Assembly (NCBI RefSeq): GCF_010206195.1
Contig: NZ_VIQT01000007.1
Location: 1-49,017 of the forward strand
DNA from: Anaerotruncus colihominis
GTDB taxonomy: Bacteria > Bacillota > Clostridia > Oscillospirales > Ruminococcaceae
DNA: 49,017 nucleotides
Direction of reading: 5' to 3'
Position numbers and translations under genes: made by a program. Position 1 is the first letter of the stretch, and every line of letters starts with the position of its first letter. The notes beneath the pieces were generated by a model. The model had not been told where the DNA came from and ran no database searches. It saw only the letters and a list, made by a program, of their open reading frames with translations. Positions 16,420-23,906 of this stretch are shown one piece after another.

Positions 16420-18260
16420 AGATAGATACCGATACCCTGAAAAAGCAGGTGATCCTCCACCTGCCCTATCTCCTGTTCCTTCTGGTATTTGCGAAGCTGG
16501 GCGAGGCGGTGCGCCTTGCCCCCGGAGCGGACGCCTCACAGAAATTGTTAGGATTGTCCGAGGGCTTTTCGCTGGCATTTCAAAGCATGTGGCCGGGTAC
16601 GGCGCTGGACTGGCTGGCGGGATTATGCGGGGCGGCTATCGTGCGGCTGGCGGTATATGTGAAAGGAAAAAATGCAAAAAAGTACCGCAAGGATGTGGAG
16701 TACGGCTCTGCACGGTGGGGGAACAAAACAGACATTGCCCCTTTCATGGACCCGAAACCGGAAAACAACATTATCCTGACGCAGACCGAGGGGCTTATGA
16801 TGTCCGGCAGGCCGAAGAACCCGGCCCACGCCCGCAATAAAAATGTGCTGGTAGTCGGCGGTTCCGGCTCCGGCAAGACGAGATTTTTTATAAAACCCAA
16901 CCTCAAGCAGCTCCATAGTTCGTATGTCGTCACCGATCCGAAAGGTACGGTTCTGATCGAAGTGGGAAAGCTGTTAAGCCGCGGCACGCCGAAACTGGAC
17001 AAGGACGGAAAACCGGTCAAAGGAAAAAATGGAAAAACCGTGTATGAGCCTTATAAGATCAAGGTATTCAACACGATCAATTTCTCAAAGAGTATGCACT
17101 ATAATCCCTTTGCCTATATCCACAATGAGAAGGACATTCTGAAACTGGTAACGGTGCTGATTGCAAACACCAAAGGGGAAGGGAAATCCGGCGACGATTT
17201 TTGGGTCAAGGCCGAGACGCTGCTGTATACGGCGCTGATCGGCTATATCTATTATGAGGCCCCGACAAACGAGCAGAATTTTTCCACCCTGGTAGAAATG
17301 ATAAACGCTATGGAGGTCCGGGAGGATGACGAGACTTTCAAAAATGCGGTGGATTTGCTCTTTGACGCACTGGAGCAGAAAGACCCGGACCACTTCGCCC
17401 TACGCCAGTATAAGAAATATAAATTAGCGGCGGGCAAGACAGCGAAAAGCATACTTATAAGCTGCGGCGCCAGATTGGCGCCATTCGATATTAAGGAGGT
17501 ACGGGAGATCACCATGTATGACGAGCTGGAGCTTGACCTGGTCGGGGACAGGAAAACGGCGCTGTTCTTTATCATCAGCGATACGGATGCGACGTTCAAT
17601 TTCCTTGTCAGCATGGCCTATACGCAGTTGTTCAATCTGCTGTGCGAGCGTGCCGATGACAAGTACGGCGGCAGGCTGCCGGTACATGTGCGGTGCCTGA
17701 TCGACGAGGCCGCCAATATCGGGCAGATTCCGAACCTGGAAAAGCTGATGGCGACGATCCGTTCCAGGGAGATTTCGGCCTGCCTGGTCCTGCAGGCGCA
17801 GAGCCAGCTAAAGGCGCTCTATAAGGACAACATGGACACCATCATCGGGAATTGTGACGCTTCCCTTTTCCTGGGAGGCAAGGAGGAAACCACGCTGAAA
17901 AGCTGGAACTCCCTGCTGGGAAAAGAGACCATCGATATGTATAACACCAGCGTCACCAGAGGCAACCAGGAATCCCACGGGCAGAATTTTCAGAAACTGG
18001 GAAAGGATTTGATGTCGGTGGACCAACTGGCCGTGATGGACGGCGGGAAATGCCTCCTGCAGATCAGGGGTGTCCGGCCCTTCCTCTCCCGCAAGTACGA
18101 TATTACGAAACACCCGAACTATAAATACCTGTCGGATTATGCCCCTAAAAATGCGTTTGACATTGAAAGATTCCTCTCAACCAGGCTGCCCGTCAGCCCC
18201 GGTGAGCTGTACCGCAATTATGAGGTCACGGCGGAGGATTTGGAGGCGCCGGCTGTATGA
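16416..18260 (+). CDS. virD4: VirD4/TcpA-type coupling protein
   Basis: 614 residues. N-terminal membrane segments (about 12-30 and 55-78) are followed by an ATPase with Walker A GGSGSGKT (Lys154) and Walker B LIDEAAN (Asp430, Glu431). It carries the DNA-relaxase complex to the conjugation channel using ATP. The substrate-binding all-alpha segment lies between the two motifs. It starts from a TTG overlapping PcfB. A strong terminator follows about 130 bases downstream, so this gene may end one transcription segment. Confidence 0.92.
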   Translation: MKIDTDTLKKQVILHLPYLLFLLVFAKLGEAVRLAPGADASQKLLGLSEGFSLAFQSMWPGTALDWLAGLCGAAIVRLAVYVKGKNAKKYRKDVEYGSARWGNKTDIAPFMDPKPENNIILTQTEGLMMSGRPKNPAHARNKNVLVVGGSGSGKTRFFIKPNLKQLHSSYVVTDPKGTVLIEVGKLLSRGTPKLDKDGKPVKGKNGKTVYEPYKIKVFNTINFSKSMHYNPFAYIHNEKDILKLVTVLIANTKGEGKSGDDFWVKAETLLYTALIGYIYYEAPTNEQNFSTLVEMINAMEVREDDETFKNAVDLLFDALEQKDPDHFALRQYKKYKLAAGKTAKSILISCGARLAPFDIKEVREITMYDELELDLVGDRKTALFFIISDTDATFNFLVSMAYTQLFNLLCERADDKYGGRLPVHVRCLIDEAANIGQIPNLEKLMATIRSREISACLVLQAQSQLKALYKDNMDTIIGNCDASLFLGGKEETTLKSWNSLLGKETIDMYNTSVTRGNQESHGQNFQKLGKDLMSVDQLAVMDGGKCLLQIRGVRPFLSRKYDITKHPNYKYLSDYAPKNAFDIERFLSTRLPVSPGELYRNYEVTAEDLEAPAV

Positions 18261-18388
18261 TGATGTAGCTGCCTGTTGAAGTCTCTGGCTTTGGCGGGCT
18301 TTTTCTTTTCACTGGAAGGAGGTTCTATTGAGGATTCGCGCCCCTCCCTGACAACCGTATACCTTTCCAGGATGCTCCTGGACTATGC

Positions 18389-18436
18389 CGCCCCTGTGCT
18401 TTATGCAGATTTTCTTAAAGCACAGGGGCGTTTTTT
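18389..18436 (+). terminator. Strong terminator inside the transfer region
   Basis: 14 bp perfect stem (18389-18402 / 18417-18430) with a 14-base loop and six T after it. It separates the VirD4 gene from maff2. Such a site within a transfer operon could limit expression of the channel genes, or mark a separate promoter downstream, which I could not identify. Confidence 0.8.
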
Positions 18437-18501
18437 CGTTTCCGGCCAGATACGGCCATACCACAAAACCAATATTTTTCAAATTAAAGGAGGACAACTA
18501 T

Positions 18502-19114
18502 ATGGCTTTTTTTGCAAGTGCGATTGATACCCTGAAAATTCTGGTGATTGCTCTGGGTGCCGGCCTCGGCGCATGGGGTGTCATCAACCTTCTGAAAGGT
18601 TACGGCAATGACAATCCCGGAGCCAAGTCGCAGGGGTAAGCTACGCCCTCCACGGACAAGTAATTGCCGTGCAGCGTATGGTGGAAGTCCATACGGCAAC
18701 AGGCTGAATTGCTGGGAACCCCTAAAGCCGTGTGTACCAAAACATGGGGATGAAACAGGCCCGGATGTGACGGTGGCGAAAGCAGAAAAAAACACACGGA
18801 TGGCGCAGGGTGCGAACCTAAACGCCGGGACAATGGGCAATCAGCAGCCAAACCCCGAACAGGGGAAGGTTCAACGACTATCCTTTGCAGGAGTAGGGCC
18901 GAGCGGCCCGAAGCAGCCTGCCCCGCTCCATGCGGGTGAAGATATAGTCTGCGCCCATGTGAAAGCATGGGGTGTCCGCTTCTTTATGGGGTGGGGCCGC
19001 GCCGGGGCAGCGACCCGGTGTGAACAAAAACGGATGAAACAGCTTATGGCTGGCGGAGGCATTGCCCTGGTGGGTGCCACGCTGATTCCACTCCTGTCCG
19101 GCCTGTTCGGTTAA
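18502..19114 (+). CDS. maff2: Maff2-family membrane protein, split by an intron
   Basis: Exon 1 (18502-18637) gives MAFFASAIDTLKILVIALGA and ends GAKSQG; exon 2 (19034-19114) gives MKQLMAGGGIALVGATLIPL and ends SGLFG. Together they form the usual ~71-residue Maff2 protein with two membrane segments, thought to belong to the conjugation channel. AAGGAGG precedes the ATG. Unspliced message hits a TAA created at the junction (18637-18639) after 45 codons. Joining GGG at 18636 to ATG at 19034 restores the frame; joining after T18637, the conventional group I position, would shift it by one. The TrbL-like gene starts 7 bases later and lacks its own ribosome site, so splicing or readthrough may affect it too. 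Confidence 0.8.
18638..19033 (+). ncRNA. Group I self-splicing intron (no internal ORF)
   Basis: The ~396-base insert in maff2 has the four group I core elements in order: P (AATTGCTGGGAA, 18707-18718), Q (AATCAGCAGCC, 18839-18849), R (GTTCAACGACTATC from 18869) and S (AAGATATAGTC, 18939-18949). R and S pair as P7 (GACTAT / ATAGTC); P and Q form P4. A candidate P1 joins exon GGGGT (18633-18637) to guide GCCCT (18645-18649), with a terminal U-G pair at the 5' splice site. The last intron base is G19033. Hairpin CGTATGG / CCATACG lies in the P2 region. No homing endonuclease or transposase is encoded. Exact ends are uncertain by one base. Confidence 0.82.
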
Positions 19115-19120
19115 TAGCCG

Positions 19121-19984
19121 ATGGGCAGTCTGTTTGACTGGATAACAGACTGGATCAAAGAGGGCCTGATCGAAGCGATCACCGGGCAGTACACCAGTAT
19201 TTTTGAATCGGTAAACAACCAGGTCGCGGATGTGGCCGGGCAGGTCGGACAGACACCGCAGGGCTGGAATGGTGGCGTGTTCAGTATGATCCAGAATCTT
19301 TCTGAAACCGTCGTCATTCCCATTGCGGGCATTATCCTGACCTTTGTGCTGGTATATGAGCTGATTCAGATGATTTTGGAAAAGAACAACATGCACGATT
19401 TTGACACATTCAACATCTTTAAGTGGATTTTCAAAACTTTCGTAGCCACCTATCTGCTCACCAACTGCTTTACGATTGTCATGGCGGTGTTTGATGTCGC
19501 CCAAAATGTGGTATCGCAGAGCGCCGGCGTAATAAACGGGAATCTGGATGTCACGGCGGCGCTGGCTGATTTGGAAACGCAGCTTGAAGCAATGGGGATG
19601 TGGGAGCTGATCGGCCTGTGGCTGGAAACCAACATCATCAACCTGTGCATGTGGGTACTGTCTATTGTAATCTTTGTCATTGTCTATGGCCGCATGATTG
19701 AAATATATCTCACGGTCAGTCTGGCACCCATACCGTTTTCCACAATGGCAAACCGTGAATGGGGACAGATGGGGACGAATTACCTTCGTTCCCTGTTCGC
19801 TCTGGGATTCCAGGGGTTCCTGATCCTGGTATGCGTCGCAATCTACGCGGTGCTGGTCCAGTCGATCCCCTCGTCCGGCGATATTCACGGTGCGATCTGG
19901 GGCACGGCGGGATATACCGTCCTGCTGGCCTTCGCCCTCTTTAAGACAGGCTCGTTATCAAAAAGTATTTTCAACTCGCATTAG
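19121..19984 (+). CDS. TrbL/VirB6-like conjugation membrane protein
   Basis: 287 residues with five or six membrane segments (clear ones near 66-87, 103-125, 170-195, 225-248, 255-275). The pattern matches the inner-membrane channel protein of Firmicute type IV secretion systems (CD0411/TrbL type). Its start lies 7 bases after the maff2 stop and lacks a GGAGG site, so it depends on translational coupling to maff2 and therefore perhaps on splicing of the group I intron. Confidence 0.8.
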   Translation: MGSLFDWITDWIKEGLIEAITGQYTSIFESVNNQVADVAGQVGQTPQGWNGGVFSMIQNLSETVVIPIAGIILTFVLVYELIQMILEKNNMHDFDTFNIFKWIFKTFVATYLLTNCFTIVMAVFDVAQNVVSQSAGVINGNLDVTAALADLETQLEAMGMWELIGLWLETNIINLCMWVLSIVIFVIVYGRMIEIYLTVSLAPIPFSTMANREWGQMGTNYLRSLFALGFQGFLILVCVAIYAVLVQSIPSSGDIHGAIWGTAGYTVLLAFALFKTGSLSKSIFNSH

Positions 19985-20023
19985 CGGGTAACAACTATAT
20001 TCTAACAAGGAGGAACTTTCATT

Positions 20024-20467
20024 ATGAGTAAAACCAACACTGAACCCATGCAGCCGGAGGCCCAGGTGTCCGAAGGCTTGAAGCTGGATGTAACCGTGCG
20101 CCCGATTGCCCCGATGGGGAACCTCTTGGCCTTTGCCAACGTGACGATTGGCGACTGCTTCAAGATCGACGGCTTCCGTATCTGCTCCGGCGAAAACGGC
20201 CTGTATGTCAACATGCCTTCCACCCAGGATAAGCAGGGGAAATGGAGGGATGTCTGCTGGCCGGTGACGGCGGATTTTCGCAGGCAGCTTAATGACGCCC
20301 TGATCGAAGGGTACGGCCAGGCGATTGAAAATTTGCAGGCCACCCTTGAAGCGACAAAGGGAGCGGCGGAGAAACCTTCCCTGACCGGCGCCCTGAAGGA
20401 AAATGCCGGGAAGGTCAAGACGCAGCCGGCAAAGCCCGCAACTGCCAAGAGTGAGCAGGCCCGCTGA
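20024..20467 (+). CDS. SpoVG-family protein
   Basis: 147 residues. Residues about 24-75 (LDVTVRPIAPMGNLLAFANV, FKIDGFRI, GLYVNMPS) are the SpoVG fold, an RNA/DNA-binding regulator family. A basic Ala/Lys-rich tail is extra compared with chromosomal SpoVG (about 95 residues). GGAGG precedes the ATG. It overlaps the MT-A70 gene by one base. The role on the ICE is unknown; regulation of element transcripts is a guess. Confidence 0.85.
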   Translation: MSKTNTEPMQPEAQVSEGLKLDVTVRPIAPMGNLLAFANVTIGDCFKIDGFRICSGENGLYVNMPSTQDKQGKWRDVCWPVTADFRRQLNDALIEGYGQAIENLQATLEATKGAAEKPSLTGALKENAGKVKTQPAKPATAKSEQAR

Positions 20468-21021
20468 TGCCAGATACCGGAAAATATGGCATTGTGTACG
20501 CAGACCCGCCCTGGCGCTATGACATGAAGCGCGGAAAAGGCGTGGCGGAAAACCATTATCCTACCATGAGCATTGATGAAATATGCGCACTGCCGGTTGC
20601 AGACCTTGCAGCCAAAGACAGTGCGCTTTTTCTATGGGCCACCTTCCCGCAGCTCAATGAGGCGTTCCGGGTGATGGAGGCATGGGGTTTCCAGTATAAG
20701 ACCCTGGCATTTCTGTGGCTGAAGCAGAACCGGAAAGCCGATAGCTGGTTTTATGGAATGGGCTTCTGGACCCGCTCTAACGCGGAGGTGTGCCTGCTTG
20801 CAACACGCGGGCACCCGAAACGCCAGTGCGCGGGAATCCACCAGTTTGTGATCTCCCATATCGAGCAGCACAGCAAGAAGCCCGATGAAGTGCGGGACAA
20901 GATCGTAAAGCTCATGGGCGATCAGCCCAGGGTGGAGCTCTTTGCCAGGCAGCAGACGCCCGGATGGGAGGTGTGGGGCAACGAAGTGGATTGCAGTATC
21001 ACGATGCCGCAGAATGGATAG
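20467..21021 (+). CDS. MT-A70-family adenine methyltransferase
   Basis: 184 residues. The catalytic DPPW motif (residues 13-16) and the block FWTRSNAEVCLLATRGHPKR identify the MT-A70 family, which transfers a methyl group from SAM to N6 of adenine in DNA or RNA. No endonuclease gene accompanies it, so it may protect ICE DNA from host restriction or mark its DNA. It starts at the stop of the SpoVG gene. Confidence 0.88.
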   Translation: MPDTGKYGIVYADPPWRYDMKRGKGVAENHYPTMSIDEICALPVADLAAKDSALFLWATFPQLNEAFRVMEAWGFQYKTLAFLWLKQNRKADSWFYGMGFWTRSNAEVCLLATRGHPKRQCAGIHQFVISHIEQHSKKPDEVRDKIVKLMGDQPRVELFARQQTPGWEVWGNEVDCSITMPQNG

Positions 21022-21054
21022 AAAAGATTCTCGCAGATCGGAGGTGACAACGAA

Positions 21055-21489
21055 ATGCCCTATGTACCCGTACCCAAAGACTTAACTACAGTCAAGACCA
21101 AAGTAGCTGCTGGCCTGACAAAGCGCCAGCTTATTTGTTTCAGTCTGGCCGCACTGGTGGGGCTGCCGGTATATTTCCTTACCCGCGGCGCCATCGGCAA
21201 TTCAGCGGCGGTGCTCCTTATGATCGGCCTGATGATGCCCTTTTTCTTCTTTGCCATGTATGAGAAGGACGGGCAGCCGGCGGAAAAGCTATTGAGGAAC
21301 CGGCTCCGCTATAAGCTCTGGCCGAAGAACCGCCCTTACCGGACGGAAAATCTCTATAAATCCATTTCCAAAAAGGAGGTATCACAGATTGCCAAAAACC
21401 AAACAGCAGGAGGCGCAGGAAAAACGTCTGCAAAGAAACGTAAAGCAGGCCCAAAAGACCCGCGCCGAAGCAAGAAAGGCAGGAAGTAA
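21055..21489 (+). CDS. PrgI-family conjugation protein
   Basis: 144 residues with two membrane segments (about 27-45 and 50-68) after VPVPKDLTTVKTKVAAGLTK. This is PrgI/VirB3-like, an inner-membrane partner of the VirB4 ATPase. GGAGGTGACAACGA leads to the ATG. The Lys-rich C-terminus overlaps the VirB4 start by about 100 bases in another frame. Confidence 0.85.
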   Translation: MPYVPVPKDLTTVKTKVAAGLTKRQLICFSLAALVGLPVYFLTRGAIGNSAAVLLMIGLMMPFFFFAMYEKDGQPAEKLLRNRLRYKLWPKNRPYRTENLYKSISKKEVSQIAKNQTAGGAGKTSAKKRKAGPKDPRRSKKGRK

Positions 21490-23866
21490 AGCTGCCTCTC
21501 CTGCCGGGCCGAAGAAAAAGCCCGGCTTTTTTTCCAGGCTGAAAGCGGACGCGCCACAGACGGTCCAGCAGAGTATTCCCTATAAGGAAATGTACCGGGA
21601 CGGTATCTGCCGTGTAAGCGGCAATTATTACACCAAGACGGTGCAGTTCTTCGACATTAACTACCAGCTTGCACAGGCAGATGATAAAGCGCAGATTTTT
21701 GAGGGTTACTGCGATTTCCTCAATTATTTTGACGCTTCTATCCATGTGCAGCTCACCTTTATCAACCAGCAGGCCAATATGCAGGACTTTGTTCGGAGCA
21801 TAGATATTCCTACCCGTGGGGACGAGTATGACGGAATCCGCAGGGAGTACGCGGATATGCTGAAAAACCAGCTCCAAAAAGGCAACAACGGCCTTACCAA
21901 GCGGAAATATATCACGTTTGGGATTGAGGCGGAGGATCTTCGCACGGCGAAAATGCGTCTGGAGCGGATCGAAACGGATGTGCTGGGGAACTTCAAAGCC
22001 TTAGGCGCGCAGGCAAGATCCTTAAACGGGCTGGAACGCCTGGAGCTTTTGCACAGCCAGCTTCACCCGGACGGTCAGGAAAAGTTTCATTTCACCTGGG
22101 CGGACCTGCCGAAAACCGGGCTTTCCACGAAAGATTTTATTGCGCCCTCCGGCCTGTCGTTCTCGAATGACGGAAAGACCTTCCGGGTGGCCGACCATTC
22201 CGGGGCGGCGTCCTTTTTGCAGATTTTAGCGCCGGAGCTGACGGACCGGCTGCTGGCGGAATTGCTTGACCTGGACGACGCCGTGACGGTGAACCTGCAT
22301 ATCCAGTCTATCGACCAGGCGCAGGCTATTAAAAATATCAAGCGCAAGATGTCCGACCTGCAGAAAATGACCATAGAGGAACAGAAAAAAGCCGTCCGCT
22401 CCGGCTATGACATGGACATCATACCTACCGACCTTGCCACTTATGGCGAAGAAGCAAAGAACCTTCTGCAAGACCTGCAATCCAGAAATGAGCGTATGTT
22501 TCTGGTTACAGTTCTGGTGGAGAATATCGCCCCGAAGCGCCAAAAGCTGTTTAACGAAATTTTCGCCGCTTCCGGTGTGGCGCAGAAATACAACTGCGCC
22601 TTAAAACGTCTGGACTTCCAGCAGGAGCAGGGCCTTATGTCCTCCCTATGCCTGGGGCAGAACCAGATCGAGATCGAGCGGGGGCTTACCACCAGCAGCA
22701 CGGCCATTTTCGTGCCGTTTACCACCTGCGAGCTGTTCCAGGAGGGCGAGGCGCTTTATTATGGCCTGAATGCTTTAAGCAATAACCTGATCATGGCGAA
22801 CCGCAAGAACTTAAAGAATCCAAACGGTCTGTTTCTGGGAACGCCCGGCAGCGGCAAGTCCTTCTCTGCCAAGCGTGAGATCGTCAACGTGTTCCTTTTA
22901 ACGGAGGATGACATCATTATTGCAGACCCGGAAAATGAGTACGGGCCTCTGGTACAGCAGTTTGGAGCCCAGGGGCAGGTCATTGACATTTCCCCGAACT
23001 CTACCAACTACATCAATCCGATGGACATTAACCTGGACTATTCGGATGATGAAAACCCCATCACACTGAAAAGCGATTTTATCCTATCGCTGTGTGACCT
23101 TATCATTGGCGGCAAGGAGGGGCTTTCCCCGATTGAGAGGACCATTATTGACCGCTGCACAAGGCTTGTGTACCGGGATTACCTGCAGGACCCCCGCCCG
23201 GAGAATATGCCGGTCCTGGGTGATCTGTATGAGCTGCTTTTGAAACAGTCTGAACCGGAGGCGCAGAATATCGCCACGGCGCTGGAAATCTATGTCAATG
23301 GTTCCCTGAATGTATTTAACCATAGGTCCAACATTGACATGAACAACCACCGGGTACTCTGCTTTCAGCTCAAATCTCTGGGCAAGGCCCTGAAAGAGAT
23401 CGGGCTTCTCATTATGCAGGATGCCGTATGGAACCGTGTTACCGCCAACCGCTCGAAGCATAAGACAACCTGGTTCTATATCGACGAATTCCATCTCCTT
23501 TTGAAAGGCCAGACCGGAAGTTTCAGCGTGGAAATCTGGAAAAGATTCCGTAAATGGGGCGGCATACCATCGGGCCTGACGCAGAATGTAAAGGACCTGC
23601 TGGCCTCCCGTGAGATTGAGAATATCTTTGAGAACTCGGATTTTATCTACATGCTGAACCAGGCCCAGGGAGACCGGCAGATTTTGGCGAAGCAGTTGGG
23701 AATTTCCCCGCACCAGCTTTCCTATGTGACCCATTCCGGCCCCGGCGAGGGGCTTCTGTTCTTCGGGAATGTGATTATCCCCTTTGTCGATCATTTTCCG
23801 AAGGATACCCTGCTGTACAGCGTACTTACAACCCGGCCTGATGAAGTGGCGGGGGCGAAGGCATGA
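21389..23866 (+). CDS. virB4: VirB4-like conjugation ATPase
   Basis: 825 residues. Walker A GTPGSGKS (Lys490) and Walker B FYIDEFHLL (Asp699, Glu700) are in the expected places, and the N-terminal VirB4 domain precedes them. It powers channel assembly and DNA transfer at the inner membrane. TTG at 21389 is chosen because AAAAGGAGGT lies 8 bases before it. The ~100-base overlap with PrgI is longer than usual, which suggests coupled translation. The N-terminus is Lys/Gln/Ala-rich. Confidence 0.92.
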   Translation: MPKTKQQEAQEKRLQRNVKQAQKTRAEARKAGSKAASPAGPKKKPGFFSRLKADAPQTVQQSIPYKEMYRDGICRVSGNYYTKTVQFFDINYQLAQADDKAQIFEGYCDFLNYFDASIHVQLTFINQQANMQDFVRSIDIPTRGDEYDGIRREYADMLKNQLQKGNNGLTKRKYITFGIEAEDLRTAKMRLERIETDVLGNFKALGAQARSLNGLERLELLHSQLHPDGQEKFHFTWADLPKTGLSTKDFIAPSGLSFSNDGKTFRVADHSGAASFLQILAPELTDRLLAELLDLDDAVTVNLHIQSIDQAQAIKNIKRKMSDLQKMTIEEQKKAVRSGYDMDIIPTDLATYGEEAKNLLQDLQSRNERMFLVTVLVENIAPKRQKLFNEIFAASGVAQKYNCALKRLDFQQEQGLMSSLCLGQNQIEIERGLTTSSTAIFVPFTTCELFQEGEALYYGLNALSNNLIMANRKNLKNPNGLFLGTPGSGKSFSAKREIVNVFLLTEDDIIIADPENEYGPLVQQFGAQGQVIDISPNSTNYINPMDINLDYSDDENPITLKSDFILSLCDLIIGGKEGLSPIERTIIDRCTRLVYRDYLQDPRPENMPVLGDLYELLLKQSEPEAQNIATALEIYVNGSLNVFNHRSNIDMNNHRVLCFQLKSLGKALKEIGLLIMQDAVWNRVTANRSKHKTTWFYIDEFHLLLKGQTGSFSVEIWKRFRKWGGIPSGLTQNVKDLLASREIENIFENSDFIYMLNQAQGDRQILAKQLGISPHQLSYVTHSGPGEGLLFFGNVIIPFVDHFPKDTLLYSVLTTRPDEVAGAKA

Positions 23867-23906
23867 GGAAACGAAAATACCCTGAAAGCGATTGGAGGTG
23901 AGAACA

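Noticed and set aside
18638..19033. Group II intron
   Set aside because: No GTGCG start, no domain V hairpin near the 3' end and no reverse transcriptase; the P, Q, R, S elements fit group I.
18608..19114. A 168-residue frame across the maff2 insert
   Set aside because: It is low in conserved features until its last 26 residues, which are the second Maff2 exon; the rest is intron sequence read by chance.
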